Below, one piece after another: positions 43,487-53,505 of a DNA stretch of 64,000 nt. Numbering within the stretch: position 1 is the first letter of the stretch; each line of letters opens with the position of its first letter. The notes under the pieces were generated by a model. That model saw nothing but the letters and a program-made list of their open reading frames with translations, did no database searches and was not told where the DNA came from. Location: NCBI RefSeq assembly GCF_000519085.1, contig NZ_KI912577.1, positions 1,352,533-1,416,532 of the forward strand, written 5' to 3'. Source of the DNA: Methylobacterium sp. 10 (GTDB lineage: Bacteria > Pseudomonadota > Alphaproteobacteria > Rhizobiales > Beijerinckiaceae). Both the position numbers and the translations under genes were made by a program.

Positions 43487-43834
43487 TCAGCGGGTCGCGA
43501 CGCCCTTGTCGGCTTCCTTGACGCTTTTGTCGGCGTCCTTGGGATTCATGCCTTTGTCGGCTTCCTTGCGAAGTTCCTCCGCGAAGACGGTGGCCTGATG
43601 TCCGACGAGAACCTTCATGTCGGCCGGAACGACGGCCCAGACGACAGCAGAGATGAACACCGTCGCCGCCATGCCGTAGGCGAACGTCTCCATGATGCCA
43701 AGCCACCCCAGCAGCAGCGGAATGCTGCTCACGATCAATGCAATAAACGAACTTCCGGTCAGAAAATAAACGGACGCGAAGGTAATGACAGCCAATGCGA
43801 CTGGCTTGATAAAACGAACTATATAACGCTCCAT
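43487..43834 (-). CDS. small membrane protein of unknown function
   Basis: 115 aa. Two or three membrane helices (about 11-27, 28-46, 55-70) and a Lys/Asp-rich C-terminal tail with the repeat-like EADKGMNPKDADKSVKEADK. No family recognised. The tail is unusual for its clustered EADKG and DADKS units. Confidence 0.6.
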   Translation of the reverse strand: MERYIVRFIKPVALAVITFASVYFLTGSSFIALIVSSIPLLLGWLGIMETFAYGMAATVFISAVVWAVVPADMKVLVGHQATVFAEELRKEADKGMNPKDADKSVKEADKGVATR

Positions 43835-44164
43835 GGCATTTTATCTCCTATCATAGAGTTGTTAAACCGTTGTTTTATCCACCGATCAGGTATTTGTTAC
43901 GCAAAAAAATGATATAGGATTTATAATTCAGTCAATCCTGTCGTCTTTCCGGTCCGGTATCGGCCAAGACTCGTATCAATTCGATAAACTGCGAATACCA
44001 CAAGCTCACCGAGAGTCCAGTGCCTCTCCGGGCATCGGCGGTCGATGCTGAATTCTGAGAATGGAGTAAGGAAATCGGCGCCGTTGCCACGGGCGGTCTC
44101 CGTACTGTCATGTGGCTATGATCTAAGCGACCGGATGATTCCCATTCATCAGGAAGGCAATAAT
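43835..44164. other. AT-rich 330-bp gap before ppk2
   Basis: The 43850-43960 part is the most AT-rich stretch seen in the window (cgcaaaaaaatgatatagga and ttataattcag). No gene or repeat is evident. It probably holds the divergent promoters of the small membrane protein and ppk2. The ppk2 ribosome-binding site is caggaagg at about 44150-44157. Confidence 0.5.
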
Positions 44165-45091
44165 ATGGACGGCACGCGCGCCGGGACTCGTCCTTTCGAT
44201 ATCGAGGCTATTCGTCGAGAGATGGCCGACGATTTCGATGAAGAACTCGAGATGGAGCTCGAAGACGAGCGCCTCGAGCAGCTCGCTAGCGAAATCGATG
44301 CCAAGTCTCGTCCGCCCACCATGGACCGGAAGGTCTATTTCCGCGAGCTGTTCCGCCTGCAACACGAGCTGGTTCGTCTCCAGGATTGGGTGCAGACCCA
44401 GGAGCTCCGGGTGGTCGTGATCTTCGAGGGGCGGGATTCGGCCGGCAAGGGCGGCGCGATCAAGCGGATCACCCAGCGGCTCAACCCGCGCGTCTGCCGC
44501 GTGGCCGCGCTTCCGGCTCCGAACGAACGCGAGCGCACGCAATGGTATTTCCAGCGCTACGTGGCGCATCTACCGGCGGGCGGCGAGATCGTGCTGTTCG
44601 ACCGCTCCTGGTACAATCGCGCCGGCGTCGAGCGCGTGATGGGGTTCTGCACCCCGGACCAGTACGAAGAGTTCTTCCAGTCCGCGCCCGAATTCGAGCG
44701 CATGCTGGTCCGGTCAGGCATCATCGTGCTGAAATACTGGTTCTCGATCACCGACGAGGAGCAGGAGCTGCGCTTCAACATGCGCATCCACGATCCCCTG
44801 AAACAGTGGAAGCTCTCGCCGATGGACGTCGAGTCCCGTCGTCGCTGGGAGGATTACACCAAGGCGAAAGAAGTGATGCTCGCCCGTACGCACATCCCGG
44901 AGGCGCCGTGGTGGGTTGTCGAGGCCGTGGACAAGAAGAAGGCCCGCCTCAACTGCATCAGCCATCTCCTCACGCAGATCCCCTACGGCGAGGTGGAACA
45001 CCCGCCGGTGCACCTGCCCGAGCGCATGCGCCACGAGGATTATGCCCGCCAGCCGGTGCCGCAGGAGATGTTCGTCCCGTCGCTCTTCTGA
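44165..45091 (+). CDS. ppk2: polyphosphate kinase 2
   Basis: 308 aa. Residues 1-50 are an acidic helical lead. The Walker A motif EGRDSAGKGGAIKRITQRLN is at 88-107, the Walker B/lid segment FDRSWYNRAGVERVMGF at 145-161. It phosphorylates nucleotides from polyphosphate (or the reverse). The chain length and single domain fit PPK2 class I. The ATG at 44165 is preferred for its ribosome-binding site; an upstream in-frame start at 44045 is unlikely. Confidence 0.93.
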   Translation: MDGTRAGTRPFDIEAIRREMADDFDEELEMELEDERLEQLASEIDAKSRPPTMDRKVYFRELFRLQHELVRLQDWVQTQELRVVVIFEGRDSAGKGGAIKRITQRLNPRVCRVAALPAPNERERTQWYFQRYVAHLPAGGEIVLFDRSWYNRAGVERVMGFCTPDQYEEFFQSAPEFERMLVRSGIIVLKYWFSITDEEQELRFNMRIHDPLKQWKLSPMDVESRRRWEDYTKAKEVMLARTHIPEAPWWVVEAVDKKKARLNCISHLLTQIPYGEVEHPPVHLPERMRHEDYARQPVPQEMFVPSLF

Positions 45092-45209
45092 CCGTGTCGG
45101 CGGGCCATGCCGGGCGCCGACGCTCGGCTGGCCGCGGTTGCCCAAAGCGGCCGGGATGGGCAAGACCTGTATCGGACGGGCCGATCCTCGGCCGGCATGG
45201 GAACCCCGC

Positions 45210-46004
45210 ATGAGCGCCACCGACGAGATCCTGTTCGACACTGATGCGGTGGGAATCGCCCGCATCGTCCTCAACCGCCCGCAGGCGCGCAACGCCTTGA
45301 CCTTCGCGATGTACCAGGGCCTCATCGACCTGTGCGGGCGGATCGAGGCGGACGAGCGGATCAAGGTCCTCGTCATCACCGGCGCCGGCGAGAAGGCCTT
45401 CGCCGCCGGCACCGACATCGCGCAGTTCCGGGGCTTCTCCAGTGCGGAGGATGCTCTCGGCTACGAACGCTTCATGGACAGGGTCCTCGGCGCACTCGAG
45501 CGTCTTCGCGTGCCCGTCATCGCCGCCATCGCCGGCGCCTGCACCGGCGGCGGGGCCGCCATCGCCGCCTCCTGCGACCTGCGCATCGCCACGCGCGACG
45601 CCCGGTTCGGGTTTCCCATCGCGCGGACCCTGGGCAATTGCCTGTCGATGTCCAACCTGCGGCGCCTGTCCAGCCTCATCGGTCCCGCGCGGGTGAAGGA
45701 CATGATCTTCACGGCCCGTCTGTTCGGCGCGGAGGAGGCGCTCTCGGCCGGCCTCGTCGGTGAGGTGGTGGAAGATGCCGCCGCCCTCGCCGTGAGGGCG
45801 ACGGAACTCGCGACGCAGCTCGCCGGCCATGCTCCGCTGACCCTGCGGGCCACCAAGGAAGGGCTGCGCCGGCTCGCCGCCGAAGAGGAAGTCACCGCGC
45901 GCCCGGACGATGACCTCATCCTGATGTGCTACACCAGCGCCGATTTCCGCGAGGGCATGGAGGCCTTCCTGGCCAAGCGTCCGCCGGACTGGACCGGCCG
46001 GTAA
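45210..46004 (+). CDS. crotonase-fold protein lacking both hydratase glutamates
   Basis: 264 aa. The enoyl-CoA hydratase/isomerase fold is clear: IARIVLNRPQARNALTFAMY, AFAAGTDIAQFRGFSS (oxyanion hole), and GACTGGGAAIAASCDLRIAT. The two catalytic Glu of classical hydratases are replaced: the residue after GGGA is Ala117 and the one in FGFPI is Ile137. It may still bind acyl-CoA but is unlikely to hydrate enoyl-CoA by the usual mechanism. It could be an isomerase, hydrolase or dehalogenase-like member. It stands alone between ppk2 and a porin gene. Confidence 0.85.
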   Translation: MSATDEILFDTDAVGIARIVLNRPQARNALTFAMYQGLIDLCGRIEADERIKVLVITGAGEKAFAAGTDIAQFRGFSSAEDALGYERFMDRVLGALERLRVPVIAAIAGACTGGGAAIAASCDLRIATRDARFGFPIARTLGNCLSMSNLRRLSSLIGPARVKDMIFTARLFGAEEALSAGLVGEVVEDAAALAVRATELATQLAGHAPLTLRATKEGLRRLAAEEEVTARPDDDLILMCYTSADFREGMEAFLAKRPPDWTGR

Positions 46005-46173
46005 GGCGCTCCTCGAACATCGCCGCCGCCATGCGGATGTGGGCGGCGTGACACACCGGGCGGGGAAAGCCCCCGGTCGCCCCGCTCCCTCGGCTCGGTT
46101 GCAGCCCTGTCATGCTCTCCGTGATAGAGCACGGGCAGGGGGCGGTCGCCCTGGGACACGCTTTCTCCGAGGA

Positions 46174-47682
46174 ATGATGCTCCGCTCGTTTCCTCTGGCG
46201 ACCGCCGCAGCCCTGATATCGGGCCTTGCCGCTTCGGGAGCTTGTGCTCAGACCGCCGCCGAGACCGCGGCCCGGCAGGCGCGTCTGGCCCTGGAAGGCC
46301 TCGACATCGGGTCGCCCCGCGGCGCCGGCGGTGATCCGCAGACGTCGGTGGCGCAGTCGGTGGCGTCGGCCAAGCCTTCGGCCAACCTCAACACCTCGAT
46401 CCAGGACCAGCTCGGCCCCTATGGCGATCCCTACGGCCTGCGCTCGTTCCTGAAGACCAAAGGCATCGAGTACAGCCTCACCTATATCGGCGAGAGCCTC
46501 GGCAACGCGACGGGTGGCGCGCGGCGCGGCGCCATTGTCGAGGGACGCCTCGACGTCCAGTTCGATGCCGACTTAGAAAAGCTGGCGGGCTGGCAGGGGG
46601 CGGCGTTCCACACCAACCTCTACCTCATCCATGGTACCGGCCTGTCGCGCTACTACGTCAACAATTTCATCACCGCGAGCGCCATCGAGGCATTGCCGTC
46701 CTCGCGGCTCTACGAGCTCTGGCTCGAGCAGAAGCTGTTCGACGGACAATTCGGACTGAAAGTGGGTCAGATCGCGGCCGATACCGAGTTCGCGGTGAGC
46801 CAGACCGGTACGCTGTTCATCAACTCCACCTTCGGCTGGCCCAACATCATGGCCGAGGTGCTGCCGAGCGGCGGGCCGATCTATCCCCTGGCGGTGCCGG
46901 CGATCCGCGCGAAATACGTGCCCAGCGAGAATTTCTCCCTGCAGATCGGCATCTTCGACGGCGATCCGGCGGGGCCCTACCCCAGTGATCTCGATCCGCA
47001 GCGCCGCAACCGCACCGGCACGAATTTCCGCACCAACGATCCCGCCCTGATCATCGCGGAAGCCGCCTACGCCTACAACATCGCGCAAGGCGATGTCGGC
47101 GATCCCGGCACGGTGACGCTGGGGGGCTGGCACCATTTCGGGCGGTTCGACAGCCAGCGCTTCGACACGGCCGGGCGATCGCTGGCCGATCCGTCCACCA
47201 CCGGCATCGCCCGGCGCTTCCGCGGCGACAGCGGCCTCTACGGCATCATCGACCAGACCATCTACCGCGAACCCGACGATCCGAACGACGGCGCCAGCGT
47301 GTTCCTGCGCCTCTCCGGGGCGCCCTCCGACCGCAACATCGTGGATTTCTACGCCGATGCCGGCCTCGCCTATAAGGGCCTCTTCAAGGGACGCTCCGAC
47401 GACACGATCGGTGTTGCCTTCGCCATCGCGCGGATTTCGGACTCCGCGCGCGGCTTGGATACCGACGCGATCCTGCTGGCCGGGGCCAGCATGCCCCGAC
47501 GCAGCAGCGAGGCGGTCCTCGAAGCGACCTACCAGGCCGTCCTCGGACCGGGCGTGACGGTGCAGCCGGACGTCCAGTACGTGTTCCGTCCGAGCGGCGG
47601 TGTGCCCAACCCGCGCGACCCCAACGGCGCCCGCATCAAGAACGCCGCCGTGTTCGGCCTGCGGGCTACGGTGCGTTACTGA
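46174..47682 (+). CDS. OprB-type carbohydrate porin
   Basis: 502 aa. The signal peptide ends near residue 25 (GLAASGACAQ). The mature barrel includes YSLTYIGESLGNATGGARRG, YELWLEQKLFDGQFGLKVGQ and a terminal AAVFGLRATVRY. OprB porins let sugars and sugar acids across the outer membrane. The ATG at 46174 lies next to GAGGA; the ATG at 46177 gives better spacing and would remove one residue. Confidence 0.88.
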   Translation: MMLRSFPLATAAALISGLAASGACAQTAAETAARQARLALEGLDIGSPRGAGGDPQTSVAQSVASAKPSANLNTSIQDQLGPYGDPYGLRSFLKTKGIEYSLTYIGESLGNATGGARRGAIVEGRLDVQFDADLEKLAGWQGAAFHTNLYLIHGTGLSRYYVNNFITASAIEALPSSRLYELWLEQKLFDGQFGLKVGQIAADTEFAVSQTGTLFINSTFGWPNIMAEVLPSGGPIYPLAVPAIRAKYVPSENFSLQIGIFDGDPAGPYPSDLDPQRRNRTGTNFRTNDPALIIAEAAYAYNIAQGDVGDPGTVTLGGWHHFGRFDSQRFDTAGRSLADPSTTGIARRFRGDSGLYGIIDQTIYREPDDPNDGASVFLRLSGAPSDRNIVDFYADAGLAYKGLFKGRSDDTIGVAFAIARISDSARGLDTDAILLAGASMPRRSSEAVLEATYQAVLGPGVTVQPDVQYVFRPSGGVPNPRDPNGARIKNAAVFGLRATVRY

Positions 47683-47884
47683 GAGACGCCGATAGCGCCG
47701 GTGCGCCTCGGGATGAGGCAAGGATGGGTGACCGGCTTCGGCTCACCGAGCGCACGTTCGTCTTCGACATTGACGGAATCGATATGGCTTATCGATCATA
47801 TCTGTTTGATGAATGGTGCGTCGCAAAATATATCCCTCTCATGAAACGGGGCATCGGCCCCGAAACACCTGAGGGATCATCGTC

Positions 47885-48112
47885 ATGACCATTCGTAGCC
47901 TTGTCCTCGCCGCTCTCGCCTCCGCCACCCTGGTCGGTACCGCGACCGCCGACGAGCGCATCACCATCACTCCCACTCTCTACCGTGAGCAGGCCCGCGT
48001 CACGGCCGCCGTGCGTCCGGCCTCCGAGCTGACAACCACCCCGTCCCTGACCTCGCGTGCTCCCGCGACCCGACGCATCGTCGCCGAGATCCTCAACCCC
48101 GCGACCCGCTAA
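47885..48112 (+). CDS. small secreted protein, unknown function
   Basis: 75 aa. The signal peptide is residues 1-22 (MTIRSLVLAALASATLVGTA). The remainder is basic and Thr/Ala-rich (RITITPTLYREQARVTAAVR). A gaggga ribosome-binding site precedes it, and a strong terminator follows. No family recognised. Confidence 0.65.
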   Translation: MTIRSLVLAALASATLVGTATADERITITPTLYREQARVTAAVRPASELTTTPSLTSRAPATRRIVAEILNPATR

Positions 48113-48152
48113 GGTGGCTCCCTTGAGCGGGGCCGAAGCATAAGCACGCATC

Positions 48153-48183
48153 AGCGCTCCATGGGTTCGTCCCATGGAGCGCT
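48153..48183 (+). terminator. rho-independent terminator after the small secreted gene
   Basis: A 13-bp perfect stem, agcgctccatggg / cccatggagcgct, with a 5-nt loop, followed by TTTGCTTAT. The downstream convergent dehydrogenase may share it. Confidence 0.85.
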
Positions 48184-48213
48184 TTGCTTATCGACCATGC
48201 CGGTCTCGGGCAC

Positions 48214-49650
48214 TCAGGCGCTCGCCTGGCTCACGAACTTCGTCGTCAGATAGGCCTCGATCGCCTCCGAGCCGCCCTCGCTCCCGTAGCCGGAATCCTT
48301 GATGCCGCCGAAGGGGGTTTCGGGGAAGGCGAGGCCGTGATGGTTGATGCCGAGCATGCCGCTTTCGACCCGGGCGGCGATCTCCGTCGCGCGGGCGGCC
48401 GAGCGCGTATAGGCGTAGGCGGCCAGACCATAGGGCAGCCGGTTCGCCTCGGCGAAGGCGGCTTCGTCGTCGGAGAAGCGCTGGACCAGGGCCACGGGGC
48501 CGAACGGCTCTTCGTTCATGATCCGCGCGGTGAGCGGGGTCTCAGCGAGCACGGTCGGTTCGAAGAAATGGCCGCGGTTGCCGAGACGCTTGCCGCCGGT
48601 GCGGAGTTCCGCGCCCTGCGCCACGGCATCGGCCACGAGGGATTCCATCGCCTCGCGCCGGCGGGCATGGATCAGCGGCCCCATCTGGGTCTCGGGATCG
48701 AGCCCGTCGCCGACCCTGATGCCCTCTGCATGCGCCACGAAACCCTCGACGAAGCGGTCGTAGACGGACTCATGGACGAGGAAGCGGGTCGGCGCGACGC
48801 AGACCTGCCCGGCATTGCGGAACTTGTTGGCGCCGAGCACTGAGACGGCTTTCTCCACGTCCGCGTCGGCAAAGACCAGGGCAGGGGCGTGGCCGCCGAG
48901 CTCCATGGTAACCCGCTTCATGTGGCGCCCGGCCAAAGCCGCAAGCTCCTTGCCCACCACGGTGGAGCCGGTGAACGAGATCTTGGCAATGACCGGATGC
49001 GAGATGAGGTAGGACGAGATCTCGGCCGGGTCGCCGAAGACCAGGGACAGCACGTCACCCGGCACTCCCGCATCGAGGAAGGCGCGGACGAGTTCGGCGC
49101 AGCTCGCGGGCGTATCCTCCGGTCCCTTCAGGATCACCGAGCAGCCGGTGCAGAGCGCCGCCGAGAGCTTGCGGACGGCCTGGTTGATCGGGAAGTTCCA
49201 GGGCGTGAAGGCGGCCACCGGACCCACCGGCTCGCGTAAGGTCATCTGGGTCACGCCCGGCGCGCGGGCGGGGATGATGCGACCGTAGGCGCGTTTTCCT
49301 TCCTCGGCGAACCAGTCGATGACGTCGGCGGCGGCAAGAGTCTCCACCCGCGCTTCGGCCAGCGGCTTGCCCTGTTCCAGGGTCATCGTCCGGGCGATGT
49401 CGTCGACGCGCGCGCGCAGGTGATCGGCGGCCCGCCGCATCACCTTGGCGCGATCGAAGGCTGCGACCCTGCGCCATTCGGCAAATCCGCGACGGGCGGA
49501 CTCCAGGGCACGGTCGAGATCGCTGCGCGTCGCCACCGCCACCGTGCCGATGGCGTCGCCGGTCGCGGGGTTGAGAACGGGGATCGTCCGGGCATCGGAA
49601 CCGGGCGTCCAGGCCCCGGCGATGTGAAGGGCTACGTCCTTAAAGGTCAT
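48214..49650 (-). CDS. gabD: succinate-semialdehyde dehydrogenase-type aldehyde dehydrogenase
   Basis: 478 aa. NAD(P)-dependent aldehyde dehydrogenase with catalytic Cys284 ([15 protein letters not shown]), general base Glu250 ([13 protein letters not shown]) and the cofactor loop [12 protein letters not shown]. The [19 protein letters not shown] segment and the C-terminal [27 protein letters not shown] match the GabD group. It probably turns succinate semialdehyde into succinate, but related semialdehydes are possible. The start [10 protein letters not shown] is taken rather than a longer in-frame ORF back to 49773. Confidence 0.87.
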   Translation of the reverse strand: MTFKDVALHIAGAWTPGSDARTIPVLNPATGDAIGTVAVATRSDLDRALESARRGFAEWRRVAAFDRAKVMRRAADHLRARVDDIARTMTLEQGKPLAEARVETLAAADVIDWFAEEGKRAYGRIIPARAPGVTQMTLREPVGPVAAFTPWNFPINQAVRKLSAALCTGCSVILKGPEDTPASCAELVRAFLDAGVPGDVLSLVFGDPAEISSYLISHPVIAKISFTGSTVVGKELAALAGRHMKRVTMELGGHAPALVFADADVEKAVSVLGANKFRNAGQVCVAPTRFLVHESVYDRFVEGFVAHAEGIRVGDGLDPETQMGPLIHARRREAMESLVADAVAQGAELRTGGKRLGNRGHFFEPTVLAETPLTARIMNEEPFGPVALVQRFSDDEAAFAEANRLPYGLAAYAYTRSAARATEIAARVESGMLGINHHGLAFPETPFGGIKDSGYGSEGGSEAIEAYLTTKFVSQASA

Positions 49651-49738
49651 CGGCGGCTCACGCTCTCGAAGGAGCATGGGTTGTCCGCCCTTCGCGCCAG
49701 CGCCGCAACCCTCTGTGCCGCAACCCTCTGGGCTGACC

Positions 49739-50530
49739 TCAGGCGGCGATGCGGATTCGCGCCTCGTCGGCACCCTTCACCGTCACCGTACCGCCGCGCG
49801 TGGCCTGCAGCGTGCCGCCTCGCGGGATCACGATCCAGCCGTCCTTGCAATCGTCGATCGGCTCGGAGACCACCACGAGGCCGGTCTCGGTCTGGCGGTA
49901 ATAGAGGCTCGGCGGCCGGCCGTCACAAGCCCAGCGATAGGCGGTCAGGGTCTCCCCGTCGGTGACGACGGCGGTGAAGCGCAGGGCCTCGGTGACGCCG
50001 GCCGCCTGCATCAGGTCGCGGACCGTGGAGAGGGTTTCGGCCATGGCGCCGATCGGGTCCTCGGCGAGGCCGTTGGCCAGGGCCAGGAGGAAGATCGCCT
50101 CGGAATCGGTGGTGCCGCGCCGTGCTTCGTAGAGCGCGTCCGGGATCAGGGCCTCGATCCGCCGCTTGATGCGATGGTAGCCGCCGATCTGGCCGTTATG
50201 CATGAACAGGTGCCGGCCATGGGCGAAGGGATGGCAGTTCGCCCGCGTGGTGGCCGTGCCGGTGGAGGCGCGGACATGGGCGAAGAACATCCGCGCGCGG
50301 ACCTGCTGGCAGAGGTTGACGAGGTTTTCGTCCGACCAGGCCGGGCAGACGTCGCGATATTGGCCCGGATCGGCCCGCTCGCCGTACCAGCCGATGCCGA
50401 AACCGTCGCCGTTGGTCTCCGTCTTCGCCTCGGTGGCGTGCAGCGACTGATGCACCAGCGAGTGCGTCGGGGCGCAGACGAGATCGGTCAGAAAGACCGG
50501 ATCACCGCTATAGGCGAGAAAGCGGCACAT
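49739..50530 (-). CDS. class II glutamine amidotransferase (YafJ/EgtC-like)
   Basis: 263 aa. The start is set by Cys2 ([14 protein letters not shown]), the N-terminal nucleophile after Met removal. Other Ntn-hydrolase motifs are [11 protein letters not shown] and [19 protein letters not shown]. It releases ammonia or hydrolyses a gamma-glutamyl bond. No ergothioneine genes (egtB, egtD) are nearby, so a YafJ-like role is as likely as EgtC. The in-frame extension to 50593 would block the catalytic Cys. Confidence 0.9.
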   Translation of the reverse strand: MCRFLAYSGDPVFLTDLVCAPTHSLVHQSLHATEAKTETNGDGFGIGWYGERADPGQYRDVCPAWSDENLVNLCQQVRARMFFAHVRASTGTATTRANCHPFAHGRHLFMHNGQIGGYHRIKRRIEALIPDALYEARRGTTDSEAIFLLALANGLAEDPIGAMAETLSTVRDLMQAAGVTEALRFTAVVTDGETLTAYRWACDGRPPSLYYRQTETGLVVVSEPIDDCKDGWIVIPRGGTLQATRGGTVTVKGADEARIRIAA

Positions 50531-50928
50531 GACTGAGCAACAACCCCCTGTTTCGGCACCCCTCCCCGGATCGGGAAACAGAAACCGTTCCATGATCCAG
50601 CTTGACGGTCGTTGAACTGTAACATTCGATCTTTCGCGGTGAACAGATCGTTAATGCATTGCAGCATGCCTGAACCTTGTGCGTCTGCGCAGGCGATGCG
50701 CAGACGCGCCCGATTTCGTGCATGCCGGGATCATAGACGGTCACCACGCCCGCTTTGAGGCGGTTCCCGAAATTTCGTTGCGGGAGGCGCATGGCCGTGG
50801 CGGCGGATGGCACCCTTGCCGATCCCAGCCCGGCGGGGCAGCCTCGGCATCATCGAATCATCGACCGGGCGCACGACGCCCCGCAAGGCCGGCATCGTGC
50901 CTGGCCTCATTCCTTGGAAAGTGACCTC
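50531..50928. other. 398-bp divergent gap with 10-bp hairpin
   Basis: Between the amidotransferase and the receiver gene. A perfect stem gcgtctgcgc-aggcgat-gcgcagacgc lies at 50681-50707. No T-run follows on either strand. No ORF in the gap appears real. Confidence 0.5.
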
Positions 50929-51354
50929 ATGGATCGCACAATCCGCTCGATCGACGGCGCCGCATCGCGGGCTCAGATCGATGGCCCCGTCGCCCTCGTG
51001 GTGGAGGACGATGCGGCGGTCCGCGACCTCGCCACCGCCATTCTCGAAGAGACCGATCTCGACGTCATCGCCTGTGACAGCGCCGAGGCGGCCATCGGCG
51101 TCCTGGAGCGCAAGGGACTGAACGTCGCCCTGCTGTTCGCCGATGTGCGCCTCGGTGGGGCCATGGACGGCATAGCCCTGGCGCTGACGGTGGAGCAGCG
51201 CTGGCCCGACGTGCGGATGGTCCTGACCTCGGGCTACGACGAGCGCAGCACCGGCCGCCTGCCCGAACAGGCCGTCTACATGCAGAAGCCCTGGCGCGCC
51301 CTCGACGTGCTGGTGGAGGCGGAGCACGCTTCCGCTGCCATGGGCATCGCCTGA
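50929..51354 (+). CDS. single-domain response regulator
   Basis: 141 aa, a CheY-like receiver with no output domain. Residues 22-34 (VALVVEDDAAVRD) form the acidic pocket. The phospho-acceptor Asp lies in LLFADVRLGGAMDGIAL, and the conserved Lys is in YMQKPW. The FADVRLGG-type motif is characteristic of the receivers paired with HWE/HisKA_2 or hybrid kinases in Hyphomicrobiales. No kinase is adjacent; the hybrid kinase at 7114 is a distant candidate. Confidence 0.85.
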   Translation: MDRTIRSIDGAASRAQIDGPVALVVEDDAAVRDLATAILEETDLDVIACDSAEAAIGVLERKGLNVALLFADVRLGGAMDGIALALTVEQRWPDVRMVLTSGYDERSTGRLPEQAVYMQKPWRALDVLVEAEHASAAMGIA

Positions 51355-51361
51355 AACGACA

Positions 51362-51394
51362 CGACGCCCGCGCCGCTTCCGCGGCCGGGCGTCG
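51362..51394. terminator. bidirectional terminator between receiver gene and rpsU
   Basis: A 9-bp perfect stem, cgacgcccg / cgggcgtcg, enclosing a second gccgc-ttcc-gcggc hairpin. It lies between the convergent genes. Confidence 0.7.
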
Positions 51395-51437
51395 GGTGAG
51401 ATCGAAGGACGGCCGGTGCGAGACCGGCCGCTTGGCC

Positions 51438-51746
51438 TTACGAGGCGACGTTGGTCGAGGGAGCGGCGCTCGGAGCGAAGGGCGAGCCGCCCGGACGACG
51501 CGGCGCACCTGCGCCGAAACGGGGCTTCGGCTTCGGAGCGGCGATCAGACCCTCACGGATGGCGGTCTTGCGGGCCTGCTTGCGGGCGCGGCGCACGGCC
51601 TCGGCCTTCTCGCGTGCCTTGCGCACGGAGGGCTTCTCGTAGGCCTTGCGCTGCTTCATCTCGCGGAAGATGCCCTCGCGCTGCATCTTCTTCTTGAGAA
51701 CGCGGAGTGCCTGGTCGACGTTGTTGTCGCGAACGAGTACCTGCAA
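51438..51746 (-). CDS. rpsU: 30S ribosomal protein S21, extended
   Basis: 102 aa against about 70 in E. coli. The S21 core ([20 protein letters not shown], then [20 protein letters not shown]) is intact. The extra C-terminal 35 residues are Pro/Gly/Ala/Arg-rich and low complexity, as in several alphaproteobacteria. The start is a TTG (for MQVLV), with an aaggatc ribosome-binding site 8 nt upstream. S21 helps 30S subunits select the mRNA start region. Confidence 0.95.
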   Translation of the reverse strand: MQVLVRDNNVDQALRVLKKKMQREGIFREMKQRKAYEKPSVRKAREKAEAVRRARKQARKTAIREGLIAAPKPKPRFGAGAPRRPGGSPFAPSAAPSTNVAS

Positions 51747-51978
51747 CGGACTTGATCCTTTAGAGACGTATGTTTGTCGGACGGCGCCCTCTCCGAACGC
51801 CCCCGCCTGTCCGACGAGGGCAAACCGCCAATAGCCCCATGCCCTGTATCGCTCCAGGGAGGGACCTGTGTGTGACGGTCTCGAATCGACGCTGAAAACT
51901 CACTTGGGGCAGGCTCATACACCAAGCGGACACGAGTTCCAACCGCTGTCGGCTAAATCCTGAGCCGGACCCGCATCC

Positions 51979-53193
51979 TCATGCGTGCGACTGGATGAAG
52001 TTTCGCACGAGCGGGTAGGTCTGCCCCTCCCACTTGCGACCGGTGAAGACGCCGTAATGGCCGACGCCCGCCTGGAGATGGTGGCTCTTCATGTGGGGGG
52101 CGAGGCTGCTGCAGAGATCGTGCGCCGCCATGGTCTGGCCGACCGCGCAGATGTCGTCCCGCTCGCCCTCCACGGTCATCAGCGCGGTACGGCGGATGGA
52201 GCGCATGTCGATGGGGTTGCCGCGATAGGTCAGCTCGTTCTTGGCGAGGGTGTAATCCTGGAACACTGTCCGGACGGTCTCGATGTAGAACTCCGCGGCG
52301 AGGTCGAGGACGGCGAAATACTCGTCGTAGAAGGTCTCGATTTGGTTGGCCTTGTCGGTCTCGCCGTTGGCGAAGTGCCAGAACAGGTCGGCATGGCTCT
52401 GCTGGTGGCGCTTGGCATTCATCGAGACGAAGGCCGAGACCTGCATGAATCCGGGATAGACCCGTCGACCCGCCCCCGCATGGCGCTTGGGCACGGTGGC
52501 GATGAGATTCTTCTCGAACCACGCGATCGGCTTCGAGGTGGCGAGCTTGTTCACCGAGGTGGGGCTGATGCGGCAATCCACCGGCCCGGCCATGAGCGTC
52601 ATGCTGCGCGGAGGTGCGATGTCCCTCGACTGGGCCATGACGGCGGCGGCGGCGAGCGCCTGCACCGCCGGCTGGCAGACCGCCACCACGTGCGAGCCCT
52701 CGCCCATCGCGCCGAGGAACTGCACCAGGTGATCCACGTAATCGTCGAAGCCGAACGGGCCGTCGGCCAATGGCACGTCGCGGGCATTGTGCCAGTCGGT
52801 GATGTAGACGTCGTGGTCGGCGAGCAGGGTGCGCACCGTGCCGCGCAGCAACGTGGCGAAATGGCCCGAGAGCGGCGCCACCACGAGCACCTTGGGCTGC
52901 TCGGTATCGATGTCCTTCCTGAAGCGCAGCAGCGTCCCGAACGGGGTCGAGAACGTCGCCTCCTCGGTGACCGGAACCTCGCGGTTGCCGACCCGGATGC
53001 TGTCGATGCCGAAGGCGGGGCGGGCGAAGGTCAGCCCGGCGCGCATCATCATCCGGGCGCCGGCCGACCACCAGTTCATCGGCGCCGCGTTCCCGGATCC
53101 GACCCAGGGCGATACGGCATCGTGGACGAGCTTGCCCCAGGAGCGGGTGCGCTGGGCCAGGTCGGACTGCACTTCGAAGGCATCGTAGAGCAT
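51979..53193 (-). CDS. phaZ: intracellular polyhydroxybutyrate depolymerase
   Basis: 404 aa from MLYDAFEVQSD, with a caggag ribosome-binding site. The alpha/beta hydrolase-like catalytic domain has Cys173 in VVAVCQPAVQALAAA as nucleophile, the Cys-type seen in Ralstonia PhaZ1. Other conserved parts are VYITDWHNARDVPLADGPFG and C-terminal VGHYGVFTGRKWEGQTYPLV, where the His of the triad lies. It mobilises stored PHB granules. No other pha gene is next to it. Confidence 0.93.
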   Translation of the reverse strand: MLYDAFEVQSDLAQRTRSWGKLVHDAVSPWVGSGNAAPMNWWSAGARMMMRAGLTFARPAFGIDSIRVGNREVPVTEEATFSTPFGTLLRFRKDIDTEQPKVLVVAPLSGHFATLLRGTVRTLLADHDVYITDWHNARDVPLADGPFGFDDYVDHLVQFLGAMGEGSHVVAVCQPAVQALAAAAVMAQSRDIAPPRSMTLMAGPVDCRISPTSVNKLATSKPIAWFEKNLIATVPKRHAGAGRRVYPGFMQVSAFVSMNAKRHQQSHADLFWHFANGETDKANQIETFYDEYFAVLDLAAEFYIETVRTVFQDYTLAKNELTYRGNPIDMRSIRRTALMTVEGERDDICAVGQTMAAHDLCSSLAPHMKSHHLQAGVGHYGVFTGRKWEGQTYPLVRNFIQSHA

Positions 53194-53505
53194 GAAGCTC
53201 GAACTCCTGCGCGAACGATCGGATAGCGAACCATTCGCTTCGTCGTGCACGACCGCCGGATCGTCTCCGGACGGTCGTTTACGGCCCGCTAGGCTGGGCC
53301 ACGGTTGCGCGCAACGCAATCGGCTCAAAGTACGATCTGTAATAAATGTTGTGAGAATGCACCACTGTTCCATCCCCGTAACAGGAAAGGTTTATCTCTT
53401 GCCGTGGGGGGGCGGCACCGCGCGGCACGAGACTTGGATGTCCCTTGCGCATCCCGGGCCGAGAACTCCATGGACATTCGGGGACAACGACAACAGGGGA
53501 TGGAC
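53194..53505. other. 312-bp divergent gap between phaZ and the GST gene
   Basis: Contains an imperfect hairpin gaccgccgga-tcgtc-tccggacggtc (53251-53276) near phaZ and an AT-richer stretch at 53335-53360. No ORF or repeat. It should hold both promoters. Confidence 0.45.
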
